Shown: positions 1-7,609, counted from the stretch's first letter. The stretch is DNA of 14,641 nucleotides from Roseimarinus sp035271585 (GCA_035271585.1 DATERL010000066.1:1-14641); one strand, 5' to 3'. Numbers and translations: made by a program. Notes: generated from the letters alone by a model not told the origin.

Positions 1-31
1 AAACTTTTCTGCACGCTAAAACATGTAATAT

Positions 32-105
32 TTTCACGCAGATTTTGCAGATAAAATAAATAGTTTTAAAAATTAATCCGCGTAATCCGCGCCATCTGCG
101 AGCAC
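32..105. repeat. CGCAGAT/ATCTGCG palindromic repeat, unit 1
   Basis: An imperfect inverted repeat. The left arm (about 34-53) reads CACGCAGATTTTGCAGAT and the right arm (about 75-103) carries CCGCGTAATCCGCGCCATCTGCG, separated by an AT-rich spacer. It is the same family as units at 134-217 and 5084-5166. Repeats of this kind are scattered between genes in many Bacteroidota genomes. It lies downstream of the last gene of cassette A and shows no coding potential. The extreme left end (1-31) shows nothing recognisable. Confidence 0.75.
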
Positions 106-133
106 CCTTTTGTTTCGCTTATCCATCATATTA

Positions 134-217
134 TTTCACGCTGATATAGCAGATGACGCAGATAAACAATTAATTCCAAAAAAGAATCTGCGTGATTTGC
201 GCCATCTGCGTGAAACT
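134..217. repeat. CGCAGAT/ATCTGCG palindromic repeat, unit 2
   Basis: The arms of about 30 nt (134-163 and about 186-217) are imperfect reverse complements: TTTCACGCtGATataGCAg pairs with the complement of the segment ending ATCTGCGTGAAA. The loop is AT-rich. The unit continues into a segment (to 321) that is nearly identical to 5083-5272, so it belongs to the duplicated 3' flank of the two receptor genes. An apparent plus-strand reading frame across it is a by-product of the repeat. Confidence 0.8.
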
Positions 218-265
218 TTTTTGCTATTAGAAATGATATTATTGTTTAAATTAGGTGTAAAACAG

Positions 266-304
266 AAAAGCAGCGTGGTTAATACTAGAGACCACGCTGC
301 TTTT
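266..304 (-). terminator. Strong bidirectional intrinsic terminator after receptor A
   Basis: AGCAGCGTGGT at 269-279 pairs perfectly with ACCACGCTGCT at 291-301 around an 11-nt loop, and A266-A268 extend the stem with T302-T304. Read on the minus strand, the hairpin is followed by TTTTCTGTTTT. It lies 18 bp beyond the receptor stop codon, so it should end the cassette-A transcript. The plus-strand side is also followed by TTTTTATT, so it could work in both directions. Confidence 0.85.
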
Positions 305-321
305 TATTATCAAAAAACACA

Positions 322-2649
322 TTAAAACTTTACGGTATAACTTACACTTGGCAATATTGGGAACAAGCTTTGTTTCATCAACTTTCTTTTATGGCCCAGA
401 TAAAAATAATATAATGGGTTTTGACGGTTGTAAACGTTATAGATGCTGAAATTCCATATCCTTTCGGTTTTTTTCCGTTGACGCTGATAAGTTAAAGCAA
501 CATCAAGCCGGTGGTAGTTTTCCATTCGAACAGCATTTATGCCGCCATAATTATCTGCTTCCATTCTTTTATCGAAAAAACCGGTTTTAATATTATCGGT
601 GTATTTCGAATGTTGCCAAGGGGTATCATATACCGAATATGCCAATGTAATAGGATAACCCGAACCAAAAACCCAAGTTGTTGAAAACACCAACTTCTTA
701 TTAATATGGTAATTCCCAACAAAAGAAAAATCGTGCCTGCGATCGTAAGTAAAAGGGTATGGGTTTCCATTGTTTTTATTTTCAAAATGCCGGTCAGTTT
801 TTGATAAGGTATAACTTACCCAACCTGTTAAATCGCCCCGTTTTTTTTGCAAAAACAGTTCAACACCCTTCGATGTGCCGGTGCCGTTGTTTTCAAGCTT
901 ATCTTGCCAGTCTTCATTTCCAGTAAAAAACGAAGCCCCATCGATGTAGGCCACCAAATTTTCCATTTGTTTGTAATACCCTTCAATGCTAATTTCGTAC
1001 ATACCCTTACTTAGGCCTTTATATGCTCCTACTGCCATTTGTTTCGATTTGCCCGGTTTTAGGTTTTTTGCAGGCGGTATCCATAAATCATTGGGCATCC
1101 CCGATGCTGAATAATTAAGTAAGTGTATGGTTTGAACCATGTGCCCGTATGATGCCTTTAAGGTAAATAAATTATCGATAGTATATCTTATAGAAGCTCG
1201 TGGCTCAATTGAAGGATTATTTTTGCCATCGATGCAATAATAGGAATTTCGTAATCCAACATTTAACTCAACATTTTTGTTTGGCGAATAATTTGTTTCT
1301 ACAAATACCGATGGTTCATAGGCGAATATTTCATCGAAATTTGCTGTGCTTATAAAATCAGAAGCATTATCGATGTTATATGACGATGCCCCCGGAAGAT
1401 AACGATGGTAAATTACTTGTCCTCCGGTTTTAAACGACAGTTTAGATGAAGCATAGTAATTAAGTTCAAGCTTAGTGGATATATCGCTGACCAAAGAACT
1501 GTATTTTACTGTAGATAGATTGACCGAGTCGTTATCGGTTTTATAATACATATAATAGTTATTCCTATAATTATAACGTGTAAAATAGGTGGTGAAGTCG
1601 GCAAATATTTTATCAGAAATAATTCGGGTATATTTTACCGATCCAAGCATATTGCTCCAATTCATCAAAGCCGTTGCATAATAATCATCGGCCGGCGTGC
1701 ATTCTTGAGAATTCATATTATCGCTACCCCTGTAAAAACTGAACATTAATTTGTCGCGCGCTGTAATATCGGCACTAATTTTTGCACTCAGGTCGTCGAA
1801 ATTATACCTGAAAGTATTATCCGATGCTAAGCTTAATATGAATTCGGGCCAAAACCTGCGATAAGAGATAAAAAATGAAGCCTTATCTTTTACAATAGGA
1901 CCTTCGAGAAATACATTTCCCGATAAAATACCAATACCAACTTCGCCATGAAAATTACTTTTGTCACCCTCTTTCATGCGCACATCAAGCACAGACGATA
2001 AGCGCCCGCCATACCTTGCAGGGAATGCCCCTTTATATAGCGAAAATTCTTTTATTGTATTATTGTCGAATGTTGAAACCATATTACCTACATGGTTTAC
2101 ATAGTAAAGTGGGACATCATCGAGCAACACAAGGTTTTGATCAATATTACCACCCCTTACATACATGCCGGCACTACCCTCAGAACCGCCTTGTATCCCG
2201 GGCAACAATTGAATAGATTTAATTAAATCTTCCTGAAAAAGTTGGGGCATAAACTTAATTTCATTTAATGGGATATGAAACATACTCATATTTGGTCGCT
2301 CTTCAAACCCTTTTTTGTATAAAACCTCAACTTCTTTAATGTCTATTCCTTTTTGCATAAAAAATTGCAAACCATCATTTTTAGTTGATATTTCGTAGCT
2401 TTGAGAATGGTATCCGGTATATGAAATTATCACTTTTTTATGTTGATACTTTTCGGGAACAGTAAGCGAGAAATAACCGTAACCATTGGTTATAGTGCCT
2501 ATGAACATTTCTTCGATATAAATATTCGCTCCAATAAGCGGTTCTTTTGAAATTGAATCATTTACCAAACCCGACACAACAATATTTTGTCCAAAAATAT
2601 TATTGGACAGAAATAGGCCGATAAAAATAATAATTGCAGTCTTGTTCAT
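322..2649 (-). CDS. TonB-dependent outer-membrane receptor, cassette A
   Basis: A 775-residue outer-membrane receptor, expected to import a substrate using energy from TonB-ExbB-ExbD. Residues 1-20 form a Sec signal peptide ending NIFG before Q21. Residues about 23-100 are a carboxypeptidase-regulatory-like domain (SKEPLIGANIYI, then NGYGYFSL). IKEVEVLYK (104-112) sits where the TonB box is expected. The plug spans about 118-230 with GSAGMYVRGG, QNLVLLDDVP and ARYGGRLSSVLDVRMKEGD. The rest is a 22-strand-type barrel with many aromatic strand ends, finishing SVSYTVKF with the terminal Phe typical of BAM substrates. It starts only 10 bp after the DUF4249-like gene, so the two are probably translationally coupled. 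There is no SusD partner, so this is not a SusCD pair. It is clearly paralogous to the receptor at 5273-7609. The substrate is unknown. Confidence 0.93.
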   Translation of the reverse strand: MNKTAIIIFIGLFLSNNIFGQNIVVSGLVNDSISKEPLIGANIYIEEMFIGTITNGYGYFSLTVPEKYQHKKVIISYTGYHSQSYEISTKNDGLQFFMQKGIDIKEVEVLYKKGFEERPNMSMFHIPLNEIKFMPQLFQEDLIKSIQLLPGIQGGSEGSAGMYVRGGNIDQNLVLLDDVPLYYVNHVGNMVSTFDNNTIKEFSLYKGAFPARYGGRLSSVLDVRMKEGDKSNFHGEVGIGILSGNVFLEGPIVKDKASFFISYRRFWPEFILSLASDNTFRYNFDDLSAKISADITARDKLMFSFYRGSDNMNSQECTPADDYYATALMNWSNMLGSVKYTRIISDKIFADFTTYFTRYNYRNNYYMYYKTDNDSVNLSTVKYSSLVSDISTKLELNYYASSKLSFKTGGQVIYHRYLPGASSYNIDNASDFISTANFDEIFAYEPSVFVETNYSPNKNVELNVGLRNSYYCIDGKNNPSIEPRASIRYTIDNLFTLKASYGHMVQTIHLLNYSASGMPNDLWIPPAKNLKPGKSKQMAVGAYKGLSKGMYEISIEGYYKQMENLVAYIDGASFFTGNEDWQDKLENNGTGTSKGVELFLQKKRGDLTGWVSYTLSKTDRHFENKNNGNPYPFTYDRRHDFSFVGNYHINKKLVFSTTWVFGSGYPITLAYSVYDTPWQHSKYTDNIKTGFFDKRMEADNYGGINAVRMENYHRLDVALTYQRQRKKTERIWNFSIYNVYNRQNPLYYFYLGHKRKLMKQSLFPILPSVSYTVKF

Positions 2650-2659
2650 AAAGTAAATA

Positions 2660-3538
2660 TTAATTGCTTTGTGTAATGGAGAATTTTAATATTGAATACC
2701 CTGCAAAAACTCCGTAGCCGTTTGCAATATTGGTGGGCATCATTATCGGTTCAACAGGAAAAAATACGTCAGGATAAGCATATTGATGCCTGTAATACTT
2801 TTTCTCATAATCAAAAAATGTTTGCGATAATGTAATTATGTAAATATCAAACAGTAGTGGCACCTCATCAAGTACAGGGCATGTTACTTTACAATCTATA
2901 TCGAAGGTCTGTCCATCAAACATTTGATCACAAAAAATAAGTTGGTTCTCGATTTCGGTTACGATTAATGGTTCATTGGTCCATATATGATTCCCATTAA
3001 ATAAATTTTCTTCGGGATATTTTTGTGGCACCCTGTAATAAGCCTCAAATCTATAGTAATTATTTATTCCCGGCGGGTCAGCCAATGTCATGTTCAAATC
3101 ATGCACTTTAAGATATTCATTCTTATCCAAGTTTATGGAAGTTTTAATCAGTGAATTGATTTTAACGCTAGGTGCAGCAGGTAATGAGTCGATGGCCCAT
3201 AATGTTTCGAACCCCTGAACATTTACTTCAATTTTGTAAGCTTGCCCAATAACTGGGAAAAAAGTAGTATCGGCATAAAAACCTTCCGATAAGTAAGGCA
3301 AATTATGGCTTTCGTTACTATTAAGGGCATAAATGCTTACTAATGCATTTTCAACAAAACAATTAGAAGTATCGTTAACTACTTTAGTTGTTAACACCTC
3401 AACATTAAAATATTCGCTTTCGGTAAACAGGCAGTTTACAACAATTTCCGGTTTAAACTCATCAAAATTTATTGAAATTTCGTTAGTACAAGCGCCTAAT
3501 AAAAAAATAAATAGTAAATAAACATGACAGTGTTTCAT
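2660..3538 (-). CDS. DUF4249-like lipoprotein, cassette A
   Basis: A 292-residue predicted lipoprotein. The signal peptide ends in the lipobox LGAC, so Cys17 is the lipidated residue. The mature protein looks like the DUF4249 family, which in Bacteroidota is commonly encoded next to TonB-dependent receptors: EIVVNCLF (31-38), a repeated beta-rich pattern with YKIEVNVQGF (101-110), DSLPAAP (117-123), FFDYEKKYYRHQ (241-252), and the closing PTNIANGYGVFAGYS (268-282). The family's function is not established. An accessory role on the outer face of the receptor, such as ligand capture, is inference from gene order. It is separated from the upstream lipoprotein gene by 197 bp holding a terminator and a possible promoter. 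The family name comes from remembered features and needs a profile search. Confidence 0.83.
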   Translation of the reverse strand: MKHCHVYLLFIFLLGACTNEISINFDEFKPEIVVNCLFTESEYFNVEVLTTKVVNDTSNCFVENALVSIYALNSNESHNLPYLSEGFYADTTFFPVIGQAYKIEVNVQGFETLWAIDSLPAAPSVKINSLIKTSINLDKNEYLKVHDLNMTLADPPGINNYYRFEAYYRVPQKYPEENLFNGNHIWTNEPLIVTEIENQLIFCDQMFDGQTFDIDCKVTCPVLDEVPLLFDIYIITLSQTFFDYEKKYYRHQYAYPDVFFPVEPIMMPTNIANGYGVFAGYSILKFSITQSN

Positions 3539-3630
3539 ACGATTAAATTGTTTGGTTTATGGTATCGTATGGAACTCGCATAAATTTAGTCATCGTCTTG
3601 AATGTGATTATTTTATATGCTCGTTTCATA

Positions 3631-3638
3631 CAAAGCTA
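3631..3638 (-). promoter_or_regulatory. Candidate Bacteroidota -7 promoter element
   Basis: On the minus strand this reads TAGCTTTG, a perfect match to the Bacteroidota -7 consensus TAnnTTTG, about 93 bp before the DUF4249-like start and downstream of the lipoprotein terminator. I see no TTG/TTTG at the expected -33 position, where the sequence is AT-rich, so the call is tentative. It would allow the DUF4249-receptor pair to be transcribed separately from the lipoprotein. Cassette B has no equivalent. Confidence 0.35.
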
Positions 3639-3691
3639 CTTTATGGTTTATATAATTAATTCATAGGAACATTTCACAGGAAAAATCTAAA

Positions 3692-3727
3692 AAACTTTGA
3701 GAGAAATAACTTTTCCTCTCAAAGTTT
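3692..3727 (-). terminator. Intrinsic terminator directly after lipoprotein A
   Basis: AAACTTTGAGAG (3692-3703) pairs perfectly with CTCTCAAAGTTT (3716-3727) around a 12-nt loop. On the minus strand the stem is followed by TTTTTTAGATTTTT. It begins 8 bp after the lipoprotein stop codon, so most lipoprotein transcripts should end here, with the DUF4249-receptor pair reached by read-through or by its own promoter. Confidence 0.85.
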
Positions 3728-3735
3728 CTAATCAA

Positions 3736-4620
3736 TTATTTGCATGATCTTGTTCTCACCATCTCTTTGTAATCATCACTATCACTATTTGCAGCAAAGG
3801 TGACTTTTAGTTCAAAATCCCAAATGCGGCGTGTACCATTATAGATTTCACGTGTAATAGCACTAGTACTTGAATCATTTATTGTTCCAATAGGATAATC
3901 TTGATTATCATCAAATCTGTAATAAATATTATCATCCGCTTCAGCCATTATTCTAACAGTTATGTAATTGTATCCTACCGGTCTAATTTGTGCCAACAAA
4001 CGGTATTTAAGCCAATACGACTCATAACACAAGCGCCATTCAACATGTCCATTATTTAATACATTCCATGTTTGCCAATCTCTACCAATATAAGCACAGT
4101 TTTTATTTTTAGCTGATTTGAGATATATTCCTTCATTAAAAATATTAACATCATCATAAAAACTGTAAACTTTCTCATCAGTAGCTTCATTTTTACTTAT
4201 GTCACAATTATCGGTATTTATACTACGAGTAGTAGCAGTTTCGTCATTGAAATTGAGTTGGATATAATTCCCTGCGATAATTATTTCATTTTCTGGAGAT
4301 AAAACCGTCGCAAACTCTTCCCCAATTTCTTTCACAAAAAGCAGAGGATCTCCATCAATACTAACAGTGCGTAATGATTTAAAATTCATTGCTTTTTCCC
4401 ACTGATCTCTTTGAGTATTATCAAAATCAAGAAGTAATTTCATTGCTTCCTCATAATCTTCATATGATTCAAAAGACAAAATACCATCGATTACTGAGAT
4501 ACTCTCACTTGTGTTAATTGAAGAATTATTATTTAATTCATTCTCTTTATCGCATGAATTGAACATTACCATCCCTGCACAAACAAGGACTAAAACTAAA
4601 ATCTGTTGTAATTTTTTCAT
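3736..4620 (-). CDS. Surface-type lipoprotein of unknown function, cassette A
   Basis: A 294-residue predicted lipoprotein: residues 1-22 are a signal peptide ending FNSC, with Cys23 lipidated. The residues after it (DKENE) put Lys at +3 and Glu at +4, resembling the lipoprotein surface-export signal described in Bacteroidota, so display on the cell surface is plausible. Residues about 44-84 (IDGILSFESYEDYEEA, then WEKAMNFKSL) resemble the start of DUF4848-type Bacteroidota lipoproteins, a weak recollection rather than a firm assignment. The most conserved part against the cassette-B copy is GNYIQLNFNDETATT (117-131), then a WQ segment around 182-183 and TVRI (221-224). Cys139, one near 175 and one near the C-terminus recur in both copies and could form disulfides. 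It leads cassette A and is followed at once by a terminator. I do not recognise a catalytic motif. Confidence 0.85.
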   Translation of the reverse strand: MKKLQQILVLVLVCAGMVMFNSCDKENELNNNSSINTSESISVIDGILSFESYEDYEEAMKLLLDFDNTQRDQWEKAMNFKSLRTVSIDGDPLLFVKEIGEEFATVLSPENEIIIAGNYIQLNFNDETATTRSINTDNCDISKNEATDEKVYSFYDDVNIFNEGIYLKSAKNKNCAYIGRDWQTWNVLNNGHVEWRLCYESYWLKYRLLAQIRPVGYNYITVRIMAEADDNIYYRFDDNQDYPIGTINDSSTSAITREIYNGTRRIWDFELKVTFAANSDSDDYKEMVRTRSCK

Positions 4621-4631
4621 ATTTTTACATT

Positions 4632-4667
4632 TTAATTGAGCCTTTATGAGCTACACACTCTAGGCTC
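4632..4667 (-). promoter_or_regulatory. Conserved leader with hairpin upstream of lipoprotein A
   Basis: The 20-nt plus-strand string TTAATTGAGCCTTTATGAGC (4632-4651) is identical at 9539-9558, before the paralogous lipoprotein. On the minus strand it gives GCTCATAAAGGCTCAATTAA; AAAGG is the only Shine-Dalgarno-like stretch. In cassette A GAGCCT (4638-4643) can pair with AGGCTC (4662-4667), forming a leader hairpin that would mask AAAGG. Ten extra bases lie between leader and start codon in A compared with B, and they create an ATG-TAA start-stop just upstream of the true start. Confidence 0.4.
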
Positions 4668-5083
4668 GGTTATTTATTAATATTACAGGTGGTTTTGGTT
4701 TTGTCCATGCTACCTGTTTTTTTATTATAATACGCTAACAGGTATTAACTTGAACAAACAAAACCCAATTTTATAATTAAGCTTTATCCATAGGCAATAT
4801 ATTTTAAGCGGTTGATATTTGAATTTACACAGGCAGTATGTTGTCTGTGTATTTTATCTAGTAGTTGATGGCGTGTAGTTTTCATATAGCAAAAGAGGTT
4901 CATGGTGTTTTTTTGACGCAGCTAATATAATAACTATTTTACCCCCCCAAATTTTTTATAAAATAATTACCGTAAAGTAGAAAAAATTTGACCAAGGGCG
5001 GTTTTTTGGTGTTGAAATGGCGAAAAGGTTTGACTCAAAAACATTCGGTTTAATTGTTTTTTCTCGCTAAGTATTGGTTTATA
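4652..5083. other. Long AT-rich spacer between cassettes, no gene seen
   Basis: About 430 bp with no convincing reading frame. It must hold the promoter of lipoprotein A, but I find no exact TAnnTTTG on the minus strand. Visible structures are: an ACAGGT/ACCTGT inverted pair (4685-4690, 4712-4717) followed by seven T on the plus strand; a near-perfect 24-nt hairpin at 4827-4850; a run of seven C at 4942-4948; and an AT-rich stretch around 4949-4990. None of it matches the flank of cassette A, so it is outside the duplicated segment. Confidence 0.6.
4827..4850. repeat. Short hairpin in the inter-cassette spacer
   Basis: ACACAGGCAG pairs with the following TTGTCTGTGT side through 10 pairs (two of them G-T) around a TATG loop. 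On the plus strand it is followed by ATTTTATCT, a poor T-run. It could be a weak terminator, a protein-binding palindrome, or part of a long leader of lipoprotein A read on the minus strand; the sequence does not decide. Confidence 0.4.
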
Positions 5084-5166
5084 TTTCACGCAGATATAGC
5101 AGATGACGCAGATAAAAAATTAATTCCAAAAAAGAATCTGCGTGATTTGCGCCATCTGCGAGCAAC
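5084..5166. repeat. CGCAGAT/ATCTGCG palindromic repeat, unit 3
   Basis: Nearly the same as unit 2 at 134-217, with CGCAGATATAGCAGATGACG in the left arm and ATCTGCGTGATTTGCGCCAT in the right arm. The similarity between the two loci starts at about 5083/133 and runs through the 3' flank into the receptor genes, so this palindrome marks the outer edge of the duplicated segment. Confidence 0.8.
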
Positions 5167-5221
5167 TTTTTTGCTATTAGAAATGATATTATTGTCTAAT
5201 TTGGGTGGAAAACAGAAAAAA

Positions 5222-5249
5222 AGCGTGATTAACATTTAGAGTCCACGCT
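5222..5249 (-). terminator. Decayed terminator after receptor B
   Basis: This is the counterpart of the strong terminator at 266-304. Only AGCGTG (5222-5227) and CACGCT (5244-5249) still pair; the GC that completes the stem in cassette A is missing on the left arm, so the lower stem is mismatched before the A/T-rich flanks. It is likely weaker, which would let some cassette-B transcription pass into the spacer and perhaps into cassette A. Confidence 0.5.
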
Positions 5250-5272
5250 GCTTTTTATTTTCAAAAAACACT

Positions 5273-7609
5273 TCAAAACTTAACAGTATAACTCACACTG
5301 GGCATAATAGGAAACATGCTTTGTTGTACTAAAGAAATTTTGTCGTTATTCTCTATTATATAGGAATAAAATAGTGGGTTCTGTCTGTTATAAATATTAT
5401 AAATACTAAAGTTCCAAATTCTTTCGGTCTTTTGTTTGTGTTTACGATATGTCATTGCTAAATCCATTCGATGATAACACCTCATACGGAAAGCATTTGT
5501 ACCCTTATAATTACACACTTCAAATAAACCAGAATATAAATCGTTTGTCTCATTTTTATAGTGTGGGTTATTATTTTTTACATAATATTTTACTGTAGTA
5601 AATGTAATTGGATAGCCTGTACCATAAACCCAAGTTGCTGAAAATGTGATTTTTTTGTTTAGCCAATAATTTGATACAATAGAAAAATCGTGTCGACGAT
5701 CGTATTTAAAAGGATACATTTGCCCATTGTTTTTGTTTTCGAACATTCGATCCGCTTTTGCCAATGTGTATCCCACCCATCCGGTTAGTTTCCCTTCTTT
5801 TTTCTGAACCATTATTTCAATACCTTTAGAAATTCCAATTCCATCGGTTTCAAGTTTATCATCCCAATTACCTGATCCCGAGAAAAATGATTCGCCATTT
5901 TTATATGCAATAAGGTTTTGCATATATTTGTAGTATGCTTCAATACTAAGTTCATACATTCCTTCTTTTAAGGTTTTATAGATTCCCAAATCTCCTTGTT
6001 TCGACTTTGCAGGCTTTAGGTTACTTGTAGGGGGCAACCAAAGATCATTGGCCATCCCACTTGAGGAATAACTGAGCATATGAATTGTTTGCATCATTTG
6101 CCCATAAGAAGCTTTTATTGCACAAATATCTTCGATGTTATATCGAAGCATTATTCTTGGTTCAATCGAATAATAATTATTCTGCGTTGAAATAAAATAT
6201 GAATTTCGAACTCCAAAATTCACACTCACGTTTTTTGATAGATTGTAATCCGATTCAATAAAAATTGACGGTTCTGATGCATAAATGTTGTTGAAATTGG
6301 CGGTATCGGAATATATAACCGATCCCGTGTTGCTGAAAGAACTTGCACCGGGTAAGTAATGATGGTTAATATATTGCCCTCCAAATTTTAGTTTAAAGAA
6401 ATTTGCAGGCGAATAATCAAAACTTAGTTTTGCTGATAAGTCTCCAACAAATGATGAGTAATGTGTGTAATAATGTGAAGTTGTAGAGTCTTCTTCAAAA
6501 TAATAGGCATCGTTGTTTGTATTGTACTTGTATTGTGTATAATAGGTAGTCAAGTCGGCAAAAAGGTTTTCTGTTATAACACGTGTGTATTTCACTGCTC
6601 CAAGTATATTGCTCCAGTTAACCTTGCTTTGTCCGTATAAATTTTCATCTCTTGAGCTTTTTATTTTATTAATAAGCACATCGTTACCCGTGTAGAAACT
6701 TAGCATAAGTTTGTCTTTGTTGGTAATGTCGGCACTTATTTTTGCACTAAAATCATCAAAACCGTAGCTAAAACGGTTTTTTGTAATCGCTTTTAAAACG
6801 TAACCAGGCCAAAATTTACGATAAGAAATAAAAAATGAAGCTTTATCTTTTACTATTGGACCTTCAATAAAAGCATTTCCTGACAATAAGCCTAAACCTA
6901 TTTCGCCATGATAATTACTTTTATCGCCTTCTTTCATTCTGATATCTAACACAGACGAAAGTCGTCCCCCATAACGAGCGGGGAAAGCACCTTTGTAAAG
7001 TTTAAAATCTTTAATGGCATTATTATCAAATGTCGAAACCATATTGCCTGCATGATTCACATAATATATTGGAACATCGTCGAGTAAAACCAAGTTTTGA
7101 TCAGTACTTCCACCCCTAACGAACATGCCAGCGCTACCTTCCCTTCCGCCCTGAATGCCTGGCATCAGTTGTATCGATTTGATCAAATCTTGCTGAAACA
7201 ATTGAGGCATAACTCTAATTTCTCTCATAGAAATATGTAACATGCTCATATCGGGTGCATCTTCAATTTTTCGTTTCGTAGTTATTGAAACTTCTTGAAT
7301 TGAAAGTCCTTGTTTTAAGTAATAAACCCATCCGTTTTTTTGCAAATCAGATTTCAGTGTTAAAGAGCTGTAGCCGATGAAAGAAATATCAATGTCACAA
7401 TTTTTATTTTTTTCAGGAATACTCAGAGAAAAATAGCCGTAGTCGTTGGTAGTTACTCCTTTATATGTTCCTTTTAGATATACATTAGCACCAATTAATG
7501 GTTCTTTTGAATCAGCATCTTTTACAAAACCTGAAAATGTGTTTGTTTGAGCTATTGAATTACTTAAAATGATGAATGCTGAAAATATTAATATGATGGC
7601 TCTTTTCAT
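5273..7609 (-). CDS. TonB-dependent outer-membrane receptor, cassette B
   Basis: A 778-residue paralogue of the receptor at 322-2649 with the same layout. The signal peptide ends SIA before Q21. A carboxypeptidase-regulatory-like domain follows (SKEPLIGANVYLKG, then NDYGYFSL). SIQEVSITTK (103-112) is at the TonB-box position. The plug, about 118-230, has GSAGMFVRGG, QNLVLLDDVP and ARYGGRLSSV. The barrel ends SVSYTVKF. Residues 131-270 are about 84% identical to the other receptor by hand count, and KTERIWNFSIYN near the end is unchanged, while stretches around 310-450 differ strongly and include indels. That is the usual pattern when periplasmic and plug functions are kept but external loops change. 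The gap to the DUF4249-like gene is 68 bp, against 10 bp in cassette A. The ligand is unknown; co-regulation with its own lipoproteins is inference. Confidence 0.93.
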   Translation of the reverse strand: MKRAIILIFSAFIILSNSIAQTNTFSGFVKDADSKEPLIGANVYLKGTYKGVTTNDYGYFSLSIPEKNKNCDIDISFIGYSSLTLKSDLQKNGWVYYLKQGLSIQEVSITTKRKIEDAPDMSMLHISMREIRVMPQLFQQDLIKSIQLMPGIQGGREGSAGMFVRGGSTDQNLVLLDDVPIYYVNHAGNMVSTFDNNAIKDFKLYKGAFPARYGGRLSSVLDIRMKEGDKSNYHGEIGLGLLSGNAFIEGPIVKDKASFFISYRKFWPGYVLKAITKNRFSYGFDDFSAKISADITNKDKLMLSFYTGNDVLINKIKSSRDENLYGQSKVNWSNILGAVKYTRVITENLFADLTTYYTQYKYNTNNDAYYFEEDSTTSHYYTHYSSFVGDLSAKLSFDYSPANFFKLKFGGQYINHHYLPGASSFSNTGSVIYSDTANFNNIYASEPSIFIESDYNLSKNVSVNFGVRNSYFISTQNNYYSIEPRIMLRYNIEDICAIKASYGQMMQTIHMLSYSSSGMANDLWLPPTSNLKPAKSKQGDLGIYKTLKEGMYELSIEAYYKYMQNLIAYKNGESFFSGSGNWDDKLETDGIGISKGIEIMVQKKEGKLTGWVGYTLAKADRMFENKNNGQMYPFKYDRRHDFSIVSNYWLNKKITFSATWVYGTGYPITFTTVKYYVKNNNPHYKNETNDLYSGLFEVCNYKGTNAFRMRCYHRMDLAMTYRKHKQKTERIWNFSIYNIYNRQNPLFYSYIIENNDKISLVQQSMFPIMPSVSYTVKF

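Noticed and set aside
1..320. CRISPR array suggested by repeated CGCAGAT strings.
   Set aside because: The repeats are palindromic units of uneven spacing, with related flanks rather than unique spacers, and no cas gene is present.
110..325. Small plus-strand reading frame, similar to another at 5054-5239, giving related 60-70 residue peptides rich in DADK and RDLRHLR.
   Set aside because: The similarity comes from the CGCAGAT palindromic repeat and its duplicated flank. The peptide is low-complexity, has no leader, and runs through a terminator hairpin.
322..3538. SusC/SusD-type polysaccharide uptake pair.
   Set aside because: The partner is a 292-residue DUF4249-like lipoprotein, not a helical SusD of about 500 residues, and the receptor is shorter than a usual SusC.
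4685..4723. Plus-strand intrinsic terminator (ACAGGT/ACCTGT plus seven T).
   Set aside because: The stem is only six pairs with a long loop, and there is no plus-strand gene upstream; kept only as a note on the spacer.
4942..4948. Phase-variable gene switched by the C7 run.
   Set aside because: The run is outside any reading frame, so a coding switch is ruled out; only a promoter-spacing effect remains possible.
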